Assembly: GCF_030056575.1 (NCBI RefSeq)
Contig: NZ_JASHHX010000001.1
Coordinates: forward strand, 1-64,000
Direction: 5' to 3'
Length of the DNA stretch: 64,000 nt
Source of the DNA: Rhodoblastus sp. 17X3
Lineage (GTDB): Bacteria > Pseudomonadota > Alphaproteobacteria > Rhizobiales > Beijerinckiaceae
The translations under genes and the position numbers were made by a program. The notes under the pieces were generated by a model. It searched no databases. It saw only the letters and a program-made list of their open reading frames with translations, and was not told where the DNA came from. Each line of letters begins with the position of its first letter. Position 1 is the first letter of the stretch. Shown here piece after piece: positions 16,018-26,302 of the stretch.

Positions 16018-17382
16018 ATGCCTTTCCTGAAACTCGCTATTCCGGTCGGCGTCCTGATCGCGGGGCTAGGCTTTTTTTACGACCAGACGGGCTCGGCGCC
16101 GACCTACCTCACCGCTCCAGTCCGGCCGGGGAGGATCGCGACTTTTGTCAAAGCGAGCGGCTCCGTAGAGGCGGTAGTCACTGTCGATGTCAGTTCGCAA
16201 CTCTCGGGCCGGATTGCCGACGTCTTTGTCGATTTCAATGATTCTGTCAAAGCCGGACAGCCGATTGCACAGCTCGACCAAGACATTTACGCAGCCCGAG
16301 TGAACGAGGCGGGCGCCGCATTGCGCGTCGCCCGCGCGACCGCACTGGTGCAAGATGCGGCGCTCGAACGGGCGAAAGTCGAGGTGACAACTGCGCAAAC
16401 CGCCAAATCGCTTGCGGAAGAGCAGGCGGTCGCGATCAAGACGAAACAAGGCGAACTGGAAAGGGATTTCCAAAGGAAGGTCCAGCTGGAGCGAACGGGC
16501 AGCGGTTCGGAACGAGATTTGAGCCAGGCGCGGGCGCTGCGCGACACCGGAGCCTCCGATTTGCGCGCGTCGCTTGCGCAAATTCAGATGAAAGCGGAAG
16601 CCATTGCGATTGCTGAAGCAGAAACGCATATGGCCGAGGCAAATCTGGACAATGCGCAAGCGGTCGTCGAGCAAAAACAGGCAGCGCTCGATCAGGCGAA
16701 GGTCGACTTCGATCGCACCGTCCTGCGCGCTCCGATTGATGGAATTATCATCAAACGAGACGTCAATCCGGGCCAAACAGTCGCTGTCAGCCTCGAAGCG
16801 AAGACATTGTTCAAAATCGCGAATGAGCTGCGGGAGATGGACGTCCAAGGAAAGATCGACGAGGCTGACGTTGGGCAGCTTCGAATTGGCCAGATCGCCA
16901 GGTTCACCGTGGACGCCTATCCAGACCAGACCTTCGGCGGCAAAGTCATACAGATCCGCAAAACTCCCGAGGTCGTCCAAAACGTCGTCACTTATACGGC
17001 GATCATCTCCGCCCCAAATCCGGATCTCCTGCTCTTACCGGGAATGACGGCCCAGCTTCGGATCGCAGTGAGCGATACCGGCGAGGTTCTCAAAATCCCC
17101 GGTCAGGCGTTGCGGTTCCGGCCAAAAATCGAGGGCGGCCAAACGGGAAGCGGATTGGCCGGCAGCCGACTCGGGAACCAAACCCCGCCCCGTTCGAGCG
17201 CCATCGTGTGGGTGCTCGGCAGCGATGGACGGCCGAATCCGCTCGCCGTGAAGCTGGGCGCCAGCGACGACACCGGCGCGGCGTTGCTTGACGGCCCGTT
17301 GACCAAGGGCCAGGCGTTAATCATCGGGTTCGCGAATTCGCAGAAGCGGAAGGATTATTTCGGGTTTCGGTTGGGGTTCTGA
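16018..17382 (+). CDS. Membrane fusion protein, MacA/HlyD type
   Basis: 454 residues. N-terminal membrane anchor (LKLAIPVGVLIAGLGFFY), biotinyl-lipoyl-like part (VDVSSQLSGRIADVFVDFNDSVKAGQPIAQLD), a long alpha-helical hairpin (~90-230, Ala/Glu/Lys/Gln-rich), the second lipoyl half (VDFDRTVLRAPIDGIIIKRDVNPGQTV), then a beta-barrel domain. It is the periplasmic adaptor of a MacAB-type tripartite exporter. The ABC ATPase gene starts one base after its stop. No outer-membrane TolC gene is in this window. Confidence 0.88.
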   Translation: MPFLKLAIPVGVLIAGLGFFYDQTGSAPTYLTAPVRPGRIATFVKASGSVEAVVTVDVSSQLSGRIADVFVDFNDSVKAGQPIAQLDQDIYAARVNEAGAALRVARATALVQDAALERAKVEVTTAQTAKSLAEEQAVAIKTKQGELERDFQRKVQLERTGSGSERDLSQARALRDTGASDLRASLAQIQMKAEAIAIAEAETHMAEANLDNAQAVVEQKQAALDQAKVDFDRTVLRAPIDGIIIKRDVNPGQTVAVSLEAKTLFKIANELREMDVQGKIDEADVGQLRIGQIARFTVDAYPDQTFGGKVIQIRKTPEVVQNVVTYTAIISAPNPDLLLLPGMTAQLRIAVSDTGEVLKIPGQALRFRPKIEGGQTGSGLAGSRLGNQTPPRSSAIVWVLGSDGRPNPLAVKLGASDDTGAALLDGPLTKGQALIIGFANSQKRKDYFGFRLGF

Positions 17383-17383
17383 C

Positions 17384-18115
17384 ATGCCGCCACTCATCAG
17401 CGCCCGCCGACTTTCGAAATTATACCCCTCAGGCGGGACGGTCATTCATGCAGCTTCGGACGTTTCAATGTCCGTCGAAAGCGGCGAATTTATCGCCATT
17501 CGCGGGCGATCGGGCTCCGGGAAATCGACCTTGCTCAATATTCTCGGTCTTTTGGAGCGGCCGGATTGCGGCGAATACGTTTTGAGCGGTCGCGCGGTGG
17601 CCAGTTTGAGCGAGTCTGCCCGCGCCGTACTAAGGAACCGGGAAATCGGCTTTGTCTTCCAATTGCCAGCCCTCTTGCCGCGGGCGACCGCGCGGGAGAA
17701 CGTCGAACTGCCGCTGATCTATGCGGGCGCGACCCGCCGCGAGCGGCGCCACAGAGCGGAATCCGCGCTGGATCGGGTTGGTCTGTCCGATCGCATCCGC
17801 CACTACCCCAACCAGCTGTCCGGCGGAGAACAGCAGCGGGTCGCCATTGCGCGCGCGCTTGTGAACGATCCAGCGCTCATTTTGGCCGACGAACCGACCG
17901 GCGCGCTGGATAGCGTCACCAGCGACCAAATCCTGTCCTTGTTCCAAGATCTTCATCGCGAAGGCCGCACGATCATCATCGTCACGCATGGCGCTGAGGT
18001 CGCGCGGCGCGTTGAACGCCAGATCACCTTGCATGACGGGAAGATCATCAAGGATGACGCGGCGCCGAATGAGGGACCGAAACCCGACGATCTTATCCTG
18101 AGCGAAAAGCTATGA
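17384..18115 (+). CDS. ABC transporter ATPase, MacB type
   Basis: 243 residues. Walker [11 protein letters not shown]-loop [12 protein letters not shown], signature [15 protein letters not shown], Walker [13 protein letters not shown] and H-loop VTHGAE. In MacB proper ATPase and permease are one chain; here they are separate genes with a 4-base overlap (ATGA). It powers the permease encoded by the next gene. Confidence 0.9.
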   Translation: MPPLISARRLSKLYPSGGTVIHAASDVSMSVESGEFIAIRGRSGSGKSTLLNILGLLERPDCGEYVLSGRAVASLSESARAVLRNREIGFVFQLPALLPRATARENVELPLIYAGATRRERRHRAESALDRVGLSDRIRHYPNQLSGGEQQRVAIARALVNDPALILADEPTGALDSVTSDQILSLFQDLHREGRTIIIVTHGAEVARRVERQITLHDGKIIKDDAAPNEGPKPDDLILSEKL

Positions 18116-19347
18116 ATCTATTGGAAAGCCTGCGCATCGCCACGACCGCGCTGCGCGCCAACAAGCTGCGAAGCGCATTGACGGCGTTGGGGATCGTCGT
18201 CGGGGTAGCGGCGGTGGTTTGCATGGTGTCGGTCGGAGCAGGCGCTCAGGCGGAAGTTTCCGAAAAGATCCGCACCCTTGGCGCCAACCTCCTGTTCGTC
18301 GTCCCCGGGGCGCAAAGTTCCGGCGGAGTCAGGCTGGAAGCGGGAACGCGGCCAACATTGACCGAAGAAGACGCGGCGGCAATTCGCCGCGAACTGACGG
18401 ATGTACAAGTCGCCGCCCCCTTATTGTCGCGCTCCATGCCCCTTGTTGCCGGAAACAGAAACTGGAAGACGCTGGTTGCCGGGATCAACACCGACTATCT
18501 GGTGGCCCGTGAATGGCAGATAACAGCGGGCCGCACGTTCGCGGACAGTGAGATGGAATCCGGCGCGAAAGTCGCGATAGTCGGATCGGCCATTGTCGAG
18601 GCCTTGTTCGAAGGCCGCGATGGAATCGGCGAGACGGTCCGGATCGGCGCCGCGCCCTTCACGGTCATTGGCGTGTTGGACAAGAAAGGATTAGGCGCGG
18701 CCAACCGTAGTCAGGATGATGTCGTCTTCATTCCCCTCTCGACCGCGAAAAGCCGTGTTCTTGGCGCCGTGCGAGGCGCCTCCCGTGACGCCATGGATTT
18801 CATTGCGGTCAAGGTCACGGACGCGGCGGCGATGGCGGATGTGACCGGCGAGATACAAATGTTGCTGCGGCAGCGGCATCGCGTTCAGCGTGACGAGCCT
18901 GACGATTTCGGAATCGAAAATCCAGCTGACGTCCTGAATGCGAGAGGGGCTTCGGCGCAGATCCTGGGCATTCTGTTGACCGCCGTGGCGTCGGTTTCGC
19001 TCGTTGTCGGCGGCATTAGCATCATGAACATCATGCTGGTGTCGGTTACCGAACGCACCAGAGAAATCGGCCTGCGTATGGCGGTCGGGGCGAGCCGCAG
19101 CGATGTAAGAAGCCAGTTTCTGATCGAGTCGTCGCTGTTGGCCCTGGTCGGCGGCGTGAGCGGGGCATTACTCGGCGCCGTCGCGGCGGTCCTGATCGCA
19201 TGGGAGGCCGGCTGGCCTGTCCTGATCAGTCCGCAGTCAATTTTTGTGGCCTGTGGCTTCGCCGGATTGATCGGGACGACGTTTGGCCTTTATCCCGCTC
19301 AACGCGCCGCGCGGCTGGATCCGATCGTCGCATTGCGTTTCGAATAG
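18112..19347 (+). CDS. ABC transporter permease, MacB/FtsX type
   Basis: 411 residues. N-terminal membrane segment (LTALGIVVGVAAVVCMVSVGAG), a periplasmic MacB domain (~45-265), then three membrane helices with the FtsX region VTERTREIGLRMAVGASRSDVRSQF and the end LYPAQRAARLDPIVALRFE. With the adaptor and ATPase it forms a MacAB-like exporter of peptides, lipids or drugs. The substrate is not determinable. It is the last gene of the operon. Confidence 0.9.
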   Translation: MNLLESLRIATTALRANKLRSALTALGIVVGVAAVVCMVSVGAGAQAEVSEKIRTLGANLLFVVPGAQSSGGVRLEAGTRPTLTEEDAAAIRRELTDVQVAAPLLSRSMPLVAGNRNWKTLVAGINTDYLVAREWQITAGRTFADSEMESGAKVAIVGSAIVEALFEGRDGIGETVRIGAAPFTVIGVLDKKGLGAANRSQDDVVFIPLSTAKSRVLGAVRGASRDAMDFIAVKVTDAAAMADVTGEIQMLLRQRHRVQRDEPDDFGIENPADVLNARGASAQILGILLTAVASVSLVVGGISIMNIMLVSVTERTREIGLRMAVGASRSDVRSQFLIESSLLALVGGVSGALLGAVAAVLIAWEAGWPVLISPQSIFVACGFAGLIGTTFGLYPAQRAARLDPIVALRFE

Positions 19348-19918
19348 GAACCACGCGCCGACATTGTCCCACGAGTGGCGTTTGGCCAAGCCGGAAACGC
19401 CGGCCGCGCAGACGCCGGAGACGCTTATCGCTCGCCAGTGTCTTCTCCGAAAGACTGCTTCGATCCGATTCCGGAAGATAGCCATAGTGCCCGGCAATGT
19501 CCGGACTTGGCGCCGAGTTGTCCTTCCTCATTGGACCGCCACTTTGGAGATAGCAGACTCTGGATTCAGCGAACGAACCGGTAATAATGACCCAAGGCGG
19601 AAATTCGCGCCGGGAATCCTCATCGGCTCAAATGGGCGGGAACAGGTCCTAGGCCGAAAGGCAGAGATTAAATGGAAAGGGGCCTGAGGGGCTATCATCG
19701 CGTCAAGTTGCGAACCAATCGCCGCTTACCAATCCTTCACGGCTTGGGGAGCAGTCTCCTTCAGGGACAAGAAGACCAATGCGAGCTTTCGGCAGTTGCT
19801 AGCGGCGATTTCGAAGTTGTGCATCTCACAACCGTCGATATCGACACGAGGCTCTATATTTATCTCCCATTGTCGACGTGCCGTAATTTTAGTGTAACTA
19901 CTTACCGGGAATCTCAAA
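19348..19918. other. Intergenic, no supported gene
   Basis: About 570 bases between the MacAB-like operon and the spermidine-synthase-like gene. Open frames here are short or run out of frame into the next gene, and none has a recognisable domain. The last 60 bases are AT-richer and likely contain the promoter of the next gene. Confidence 0.4.
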
Positions 19919-21994
19919 TTGAAATTGACGTTCGCTCGGAATTCGCCTCAGCGGGGTTTGACATATTCTACCGCCGCCATGGTTTTCATAGGCGCGTTTC
20001 TTACGTTTGTGATGGAGCCAATCGTCGGAAGAATGGTGACGCCGTTTTTCGGCGGCGCCGTCCATGTCTGGGCCGTCAGCCTGATGGTCTTTCAGGCGCT
20101 GCTCCTTGCGGGATATCTCTATGCACACCTTGTAGCGCCTCGAATTGGCGGTTGGCACCTTATTATCGTTCTAATGCCAATCGTTCAGTTGCCGTTGAGC
20201 TTCAGTTCCGCCGTGGCGCCTCAAGCCCCGATTGCGGCATTGACGTTCGGATTGTTCAGTCAGATATCGCTGCCCTTTGTTGTTCTCAGCTCGACCGCCG
20301 TCGTCGCGCAGGTTTGGTGGTATCGGACCTCAACCGCCGAGAGCTTGTCGGAGCCATTTTTCCTCTACGGCGTTTCGAACTTCGGGGCGATGGTCGGGCT
20401 GCTCGGCTACCCATTCGTGATCGAACCTTTTTTGGGCGTAACGGCGCAACGCTGGATATGGAGCGTCATCTATTTAGCCTATATCGGAGCAACAGCCCTC
20501 ACATGGCTGATGCTGCGGCCTCGACGAGAAACACGCAGCGTGATTCCACCCGCCAACACGGATCGCGTCGCCTGGACCGTCGTCGGTAGATGGTTGGCGC
20601 TGAGCACGGCGTCTTCCGCATTGCTCGTCGCCACGACGAATGTCATCGCTTATGAGGTTGGCTCAATCTCGCTGATATGGGTCTTGCCGCTGGCTTTATA
20701 TCTCGGAAGCTTCATCGTCGTATTCGCGAGGAGGCCCATCGGTCTCGTTCGCGTCCTGGACGCCTACGCGATCGAAATCGCAATTTGCGCGTTGATATTC
20801 GGCCGTATCTTTTTCTTGGGCATATGGGCAATCGCTGGAGTTTTGATTTTATTTTTTGCACTATGTCTCATTGCGAATAGATGTCTCTATCTCCTCCGGC
20901 CTCCTTCCAGCCAACTGACTGCATTTTACCTGACGATTGCAGTCGGCGGCCTGATTGGTGGCATGGTGGTCAGCCTTGTTGCGCCCGTCGCCTTTACGAC
21001 CGTGGCGGAATTCCCGATAGCCGCTCTCGCAGTCGTCGCCGCTAGTTGGCGTTCCAACCGCATCCTGAGATGGTGGCGCTTGCCGATTCTTAAGGGTGGG
21101 ATGCGATTTACGCTGTTAACGCTGCTGACGGTTGCCTGCATCGGCTTTCTTGTCGTTGCAGATTGGGTAACGGGGCATAGTCAGCATTTTCGCAATTTCT
21201 ACGGGGTCAAAACCGTCCGGGATATGGCAGCAAAGAACGATGTGCCGGCATATCGCACACTTGCGTATGGGTGGACGATCCATGGCGCGCAGTTCCTGAA
21301 CGCCGCGCGTCGCGACGAATCTGTTACCTACTATTATCACGGAGGCGCCTTACAGCAAGCGGCAAGCATCAGAGTGCACCCGTCGCGCAGCGCCGTGATT
21401 GGTCTGGGCACAGGCGCGAGCGCGATATGGTTCGAAGCGAACGAGCATGTGGACTTCTATGAGATTGATCCGGGGATCGAGGCTTTGGCCCGGGAGCGAT
21501 TTACGTATCTAAAGGACTCCGTTGCCCGGCTTGAGGTTATTATCGGCGACGCCCGACTGAATTTTGCCGCCCGCGACCGCAATGCGGAGCCATATGACTT
21601 TATTCTAGTCGACGCCTTCTCCGGTGACGCCATTCCAACCCATCTTGTGACGCAGGAGGCGTTGGACGTCTACCTCTCTCACCTAGCCGCGGACGGCGTG
21701 ATCGTATTTCATGTTTCCAATCGGTTTTACGACCTGAGGCCCATAATCAAAGCCATCGCGTTGAGACGAGGTCTCTCAGGCGCGGTGACCGTGACGCTTG
21801 ATAGATCGAACGTCATCCACACCTCCTCGTCTGTGGTCGTCTTGGCGCGCCAGCCTGAACGTTTGGCGCCTTTGCTGACGGAAAAGCGGTGGTCGGCGTT
21901 GGGACGAGATGACAATCTTCCAACGATTGCGCCGTGGACGGACGATTACATTAATATGATTGCTGCGCTTAGAGGTTCGGGATATGGCCGATAG
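19919..21994 (+). CDS. Multispanning membrane protein fused to spermidine-synthase-like domain
   Basis: 691 residues. About the first 400 are hydrophobic with ten or more membrane helices, beginning with FVMEPIVGRMVTPFFGGAVHVW as in fused MFS/spermidine synthases. Residues ~480-690 form a Rossmann domain like spermidine synthase: GLGTGASA, FYEIDPGIEALA, ILVDAFSGDAIPTHLVT. The C-terminal part could bind decarboxylated AdoMet or AdoMet, but activity of this fused family is poorly known. The start is probably TTG 19919; the next Met (19979) would cut the first helix. Confidence 0.75.
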   Translation: MKLTFARNSPQRGLTYSTAAMVFIGAFLTFVMEPIVGRMVTPFFGGAVHVWAVSLMVFQALLLAGYLYAHLVAPRIGGWHLIIVLMPIVQLPLSFSSAVAPQAPIAALTFGLFSQISLPFVVLSSTAVVAQVWWYRTSTAESLSEPFFLYGVSNFGAMVGLLGYPFVIEPFLGVTAQRWIWSVIYLAYIGATALTWLMLRPRRETRSVIPPANTDRVAWTVVGRWLALSTASSALLVATTNVIAYEVGSISLIWVLPLALYLGSFIVVFARRPIGLVRVLDAYAIEIAICALIFGRIFFLGIWAIAGVLILFFALCLIANRCLYLLRPPSSQLTAFYLTIAVGGLIGGMVVSLVAPVAFTTVAEFPIAALAVVAASWRSNRILRWWRLPILKGGMRFTLLTLLTVACIGFLVVADWVTGHSQHFRNFYGVKTVRDMAAKNDVPAYRTLAYGWTIHGAQFLNAARRDESVTYYYHGGALQQAASIRVHPSRSAVIGLGTGASAIWFEANEHVDFYEIDPGIEALARERFTYLKDSVARLEVIIGDARLNFAARDRNAEPYDFILVDAFSGDAIPTHLVTQEALDVYLSHLAADGVIVFHVSNRFYDLRPIIKAIALRRGLSGAVTVTLDRSNVIHTSSSVVVLARQPERLAPLLTEKRWSALGRDDNLPTIAPWTDDYINMIAALRGSGYGR

Positions 21995-22354
21995 CGGCGC
22001 GAGCGGATAGCCAGTTCCGGGTGGCCGAGATCGTCAACATGGATCGCGCCATGTCGCCTTTAGCCCATGATCGAACATTCTGTCCTACGACTCGACGCTC
22101 GTGCAACCGCATCGATCAGGGCATGAGCAAATCGATCATCTTCGACACCAATACATGACAATCCTGACGTCGCCTGCCGAATGTTCCACACCGCCGAGAC
22201 AAGTTCCTCGGGAAGGTCCGCAATGTCCCCGACGGCAGCCGCTGGCGCACCTGCCGCCAACTTCCGAATTGGGTCGACTGCGGTCAACTGCAACACGCCA
22301 CGGCCGTCTGAGACGTTCGGCGATCGAAATTTCGTTGGCGACCTTAGGCTTTGC

Positions 22355-22446
22355 AATTAAGCGTCAATTTTCGGTGGTTGCGCCCCCTCGCAACCAAATG
22401 GATTTGCTCAACCAAAAGCTCCGGCCCTCCAGCCGGAGTTTTTTTT
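22355..22446 (+). ncRNA. Candidate small RNA with two C-rich hairpin loops
   Basis: Two stable hairpins lie close together in a stretch with no gene. The first pairs TGGTTGCG (22375-22382) with CGCAACCA (22389-22396) around the loop CCCCCT. The second pairs CTCCGGC (22419-22425) with GCCGGAG (22432-22438) around CCTCCA and is followed by eight T. Loops rich in CCUCC can pair with Shine-Dalgarno sequences and are seen in several alphaproteobacterial sRNAs. The 5' end is a guess. Confidence 0.4.
22419..22446 (+). terminator. Rho-independent terminator
   Basis: Perfect 7-bp stem CTCCGGC/GCCGGAG with a 6-base loop followed by TTTTTTTT. It could end the candidate sRNA or transcripts from the gene ending at 21994. 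Confidence 0.75.
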
Positions 22447-22637
22447 CGTTTAGACCTCCCGAAGGAGGCAAATCAGGGTGCGCCCACGATCGCCGCGGTG
22501 GTTGACGGCAATGATTTGCCGTTAAACGGATGCTTAAAGTCATGGCGCACGCGGCTTCTCCTTGAGGGCCGGAGCATGACGCGCCTTCCGGACCCGAAGA
22601 GGCCATCATGCGGGCGGCGGAGTTTTGGGCGGATCTG

Positions 22638-23051
22638 CTATTTTTGTCCGCTCAGGTTCGCGTCTGGCGACTTGGGTCTGAGCATTCCGCTCGCGACAAT
22701 CTGGTCGGCGCTGGCGGAGTTGAAGGCGCAGGGCGTGTCGTAGACGAGGGCGAGCCGCAGGAGCGCCTTCACATCGACGTCATGCGGCATGGACGTGAGC
22801 GGGTCGGGGAAGAAGACCAGAAGATCAATCTTTCCTTCCGCGATCATGGCGCCGATTTGCTGGTCGCCGCCGAGGGGACCTGACTTCACGAGATCGATGT
22901 GGAGGTCCGGGCAGGACTCGTGGAGCAATGTTCCGGTCGACGCCGTGCCGATCAACCGATGGGCGCGCAAATGCGCCTGATGGCGGATGACCCATTCGGC
23001 GAGGACCCTTTTCTTTTCGTCATGGGCGATGACGGCGATAGTCAGGGGCAT
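22638..23051 (-). CDS. mgsA: Methylglyoxal synthase
   Basis: 137 residues, normal for the family. It converts dihydroxyacetone phosphate to methylglyoxal and phosphate. Visible motifs: [10 protein letters not shown] at the N-terminus, [23 protein letters not shown], the catalytic Asp in [18 protein letters not shown], and NSASAD. The ATG at 23051 overlaps the last 10 bases of pgi, so it is coupled to sugar-phosphate metabolism. It likely relieves triose-phosphate or phosphate imbalance. Confidence 0.9.
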   Translation of the reverse strand: MPLTIAVIAHDEKKRVLAEWVIRHQAHLRAHRLIGTASTGTLLHESCPDLHIDLVKSGPLGGDQQIGAMIAEGKIDLLVFFPDPLTSMPHDVDVKALLRLALVYDTPCAFNSASADQIVASGMLRPKSPDANLSGQK

Positions 23052-24727
23052 GGCGAGACCTCGGCGGGGCGGGAATATTGCGGCGTCGGCGATGCAAGCG
23101 TTCGAAGATGCGCGATCAGGCCGAAGGTCGACGCATCCTTGCCGGTCGCAGTCTCGACGCCCGAAACGATGGGAAGGAGGTTTGTCGCGAGTTCCTTGCC
23201 GAGTTCGACGCCCCATTGATCGAAGGCGTTGATATTGAAGATGGCGGCTTCCACGAAAACGCGATGCTCGTAGAGCGCGATCAGACGTCCCAGCGCATAG
23301 GGGTCGAGTTTGCGATAGGCGATTGTTGTCGACGGGCGATTGCCGGGAAAGGCTTTATGCGGCGCGAGCGCTCGCGCCGCCGCCGCGTCGCCTGTTTTTG
23401 CAAGATGGATCGACTCGGCTTCGGCGGCGCTCCTCCCAATCATCAGCGCCTCAGATTGCGCGAGGCAATTTGCGACCAGGAGCAAATGGTGGTGGGCGAG
23501 ATCCGCTTCGTGTCCCTGCGCCGCGACAATGAATTCGCACGGGATGACGTCGGCGCCCTGGTGCAGCAGTTGATAGAACGCGTGCTGGCCGTTCGTGCCC
23601 GGTTCGCCCCAGATGATCGGGCCGGTCGGCCGCGTCACGGGCGCGCCGCAAAGGGTCACGCCTTTACCGTTCGATTCCATGTCGAGTTGTTGAAGATAGG
23701 CGGGCAGGCGGTGAAGCCGCTGGTCATAGGGAAGGATGGCCCGCGAGGGATAACCGCAAATATTGCGATGCCAGATTCCGACCAGGCCGAGCAAAACCGG
23801 TAAATTTTCATGCAAGGGCGCGGACCGGAAATGTTCGTCCATCGCGAAGGCCCCAGCGAGAAAAGCTTTGAAGCGCGCCTCGCCGATGGCCAGCATCAAG
23901 GGGAGGCCGATAGACGACCAGATCGAATAGCGGCCGCCAACCCAGTCCCCGAAACCGAAGATTCGATCTGGCGCGACGCCAAATTCGGCGGCTCGATCGA
24001 CCGCATTGGAAAGGGCCACAAGATGCGCGGTCGTCGCCGCGTCGCCAAGCGTGTTCGCGAGCCAATCGCGCGCCCCATTGGCGTTGGTCATGGTTTCGAT
24101 TGTCGTGAAGGTTTTGGAGGCGGCGATGACGAGCGTCCGCGCCGGATCCAAATTTTTGATCGTATCCGCGAGATGGGCGCCATCCACATTCGAAACGAAG
24201 TGCAGACGCGGCCCGTCATGATAGGGAGCGAGCGCCTGCACGGTCATGACGGGGCCCAGATCCGAACCGCCGATGCCGATGTGGATCACATCGGAAAAGC
24301 TTTGTCCGCGCGCGGTCTTGATCGAGCCGGAGCGGACGCCTTCGGCGAAACGGCCGAGGCGCACGAGTTCGTCGCGTATTCCCGGCATGACGTCCTTGCC
24401 GTCCACGACGACCGGACGATCTGTTTGATTTCTCAGCGCCGTATGCAGCACGGCGCGATTTTCGGTGATGTTGATTGGCGCGCCATCGAACATCGCTTCC
24501 CGCTTTTGGGCGACTTCGCAGGCCTCGGCCAGTTGAAGGAGAAGTTCGAGCGCGGGCTTGCTCAGCGCGGTCTTTGAAAAATCGAGCAGCAGATCGTCCA
24601 GCCCGGCCGAGAAGGCTTCGAAGCGGGTCTCGTCGTCGGCGAAGAGATCGATGAGCGAATGATGCGCCGTTCTCTCATGCTCGATTGCAAGCTGCTTCCA
24701 GATCTTTTCGATTGCATCGCTTTTCAT
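23042..24727 (-). CDS. pgi: Glucose-6-phosphate isomerase
   Basis: 561 residues, typical length. Interconverts fructose-6-P and glucose-6-P in the cytosol. Motifs: [39 protein letters not shown], and the C-terminal signature [15 protein letters not shown]. It links fructose uptake (genes to the right) to the Entner-Doudoroff operon at 33-38 kb, because fructose-6-P must become glucose-6-P. It is transcribed leftward, 136 bases after the fructokinase gene, and overlaps mgsA. Confidence 0.95.
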   Translation of the reverse strand: MKSDAIEKIWKQLAIEHERTAHHSLIDLFADDETRFEAFSAGLDDLLLDFSKTALSKPALELLLQLAEACEVAQKREAMFDGAPINITENRAVLHTALRNQTDRPVVVDGKDVMPGIRDELVRLGRFAEGVRSGSIKTARGQSFSDVIHIGIGGSDLGPVMTVQALAPYHDGPRLHFVSNVDGAHLADTIKNLDPARTLVIAASKTFTTIETMTNANGARDWLANTLGDAATTAHLVALSNAVDRAAEFGVAPDRIFGFGDWVGGRYSIWSSIGLPLMLAIGEARFKAFLAGAFAMDEHFRSAPLHENLPVLLGLVGIWHRNICGYPSRAILPYDQRLHRLPAYLQQLDMESNGKGVTLCGAPVTRPTGPIIWGEPGTNGQHAFYQLLHQGADVIPCEFIVAAQGHEADLAHHHLLLVANCLAQSEALMIGRSAAEAESIHLAKTGDAAAARALAPHKAFPGNRPSTTIAYRKLDPYALGRLIALYEHRVFVEAAIFNINAFDQWGVELGKELATNLLPIVSGVETATGKDASTFGLIAHLRTLASPTPQYSRPAEVSPCP

Positions 24728-24863
24728 GGTTTTGAAGCCTCATTTGGGTCATCGGGCGGCTAATCCGAGGCAGCCGAAAGCCGCCGCCGTCTCGCGAACG
24801 TCGTGATGGACTGCCTCTGTCTTGCTTTGCACGCGGGCGAGCGAGCGCCGGATGTCGCGTCGT

Positions 24864-25814
24864 TTACCCGCTGACCATCGCCGCGACGTCCGTCTTGCTC
24901 GGCAGGTCCGCGCCTTGCCGGGAACAGGTGATGGCGGCCGCCGTCACCGCGAAATCAATGGCGCGCCCGACTTCCTGCGCGGTCAGACCGGCGACGCCGC
25001 TCTTGCTCAATTGCCCGGACTTGTTGAGATAGCTCAGGATCGCGGCGTGAAAGGTGTCGCCCGCGCCGACCGTATCAACGACATCGACCCGTTTTCCGGG
25101 GACGGCAATTGTCTCGCCGCTTTTCAGATAGCCGGTCGCGCCGTTGCCGCCGTGGGTGACGAGCACCAGCGTTGCGCCCGCCGCGAACCATCCGGCGACG
25201 ACCTCGTCGATCGAGGCCTCTTCCCCATAGGCTAGGGCGATGTCTTCCTCACTCGCCTTGACGATGTCGGCCAGCGACAGAAAGGCGTCAAAGCGTCTCT
25301 TCCAGGCTGCGAGATCGGGCGTGACGGTCAGGCGAAGATTGGGATCGACCGATATGACCCGGCGCGCGGCTTCCCGCTGCGCCAGCGCGAGATAGGAATC
25401 CGCAACCGGCGCCACAGCCAATGTGTAGGAGCCGAAAGTCAGCGCGTGAACGTCGTCCGGCAAGCGGTTTGGCATCATCGAGAAGGCGACTTCCCGGTCC
25501 GCCTTGCCTTCGCCGTGAAACGAATAGCTGGGCTGGCCCGAGGAATCGGTCGTGATGACTGAAATGGTCGTCAGCCGGTCCGAGTCGATGACGAATTTGA
25601 GGTCGACCCGCTCGGCTTCCAGCTTTCGCCGCAGGGCCAGGCCGAAACGGTCGGAGGAAATCCCGCCGCAAAAGGCGACCTTTTCGTCGAGACGGGCGAG
25701 GCCGATCGCGACATTCATGGGCGAACCGCCGAGCGTGACCCGCGCCGCCAGTCCTGAATCCGGATTTTCATCGACGAACAGATCGACCAGGGCTTCGCCG
25801 CAAACGAGGATCAT
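24864..25814 (-). CDS. PfkB-family sugar kinase, probable fructokinase
   Basis: 316 residues. N-terminal GEALVDLF and GGSPMNVAIGLARL, C-terminal VDTVGAGDTFHAA with the catalytic Asp, as in PfkB/ribokinase fructokinases. It would phosphorylate imported fructose at position 6. Its start overlaps the stop of the FucU gene (ATGA), and a ROK regulator and Frc transporter genes are adjacent; this gene takes the place of frcK in rhizobial frc loci. Other ketohexoses cannot be excluded. Confidence 0.85.
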   Translation of the reverse strand: MILVCGEALVDLFVDENPDSGLAARVTLGGSPMNVAIGLARLDEKVAFCGGISSDRFGLALRRKLEAERVDLKFVIDSDRLTTISVITTDSSGQPSYSFHGEGKADREVAFSMMPNRLPDDVHALTFGSYTLAVAPVADSYLALAQREAARRVISVDPNLRLTVTPDLAAWKRRFDAFLSLADIVKASEEDIALAYGEEASIDEVVAGWFAAGATLVLVTHGGNGATGYLKSGETIAVPGKRVDVVDTVGAGDTFHAAILSYLNKSGQLSKSGVAGLTAQEVGRAIDFAVTAAAITCSRQGADLPSKTDVAAMVSG

Positions 25815-26302
25815 TGCGCAAGCCTTTCGATCTGGCGGGGCCGCCGGCCCTTTTCGGTTACGTCGTCGCGCGCCTCGACGTCTTCTTCAATGACGCCCTT
25901 GCGCAGGATGATATTGCCGTAAAGACGCCGTTCGCCGGTCGCCAAAATCAGATAGGCGGATTTGACGCGTTCGTAGAACGACTCGCCCAACAGTGGCGCG
26001 ACAGGGAGTCCCGGCTCATAGGCGGCGACGAGTTCGTCGAATTCAAAATGGATTGCATGCGCGGGGCGATCGGGCGGGACGGGTCGGAAGGCTGCTGCTT
26101 CAACCATGCGATCGAGCGGCAACACGGTCAGGATGGCCTCGAGCATGGCGGTCGCCGAATGGCCATCGGCGCGCAGGCAGCGTTTGGCGTGGGCCTGCGC
26201 GGGATAGTTGGCGTCCACGATGGCGATTTCATCGCCATGCCCCATCGCGCGCAACGCGCACAACAGTTCGGGTCCGAGCAAGGGATCGATGCCCTTGAGC
26301 AT
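25811..26302 (-). CDS. fucU: RbsD/FucU-family sugar mutarotase
   Basis: 163 residues. [35 protein letters not shown] is the FucU/RbsD start with the catalytic His; a late YGNIILRKG matches the family's active-site Tyr region. These enzymes speed interconversion of sugar anomers or pyranose/furanose forms. Two consecutive ATGs (26305 and 26302) follow GGAG; the second has better spacing. It overlaps the regulator gene on one side and the kinase gene on the other. Here it probably prepares the imported sugar for the kinase. Confidence 0.85.
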   Translation of the reverse strand: MLKGIDPLLGPELLCALRAMGHGDEIAIVDANYPAQAHAKRCLRADGHSATAMLEAILTVLPLDRMVEAAAFRPVPPDRPAHAIHFEFDELVAAYEPGLPVAPLLGESFYERVKSAYLILATGERRLYGNIILRKGVIEEDVEARDDVTEKGRRPRQIERLAQ

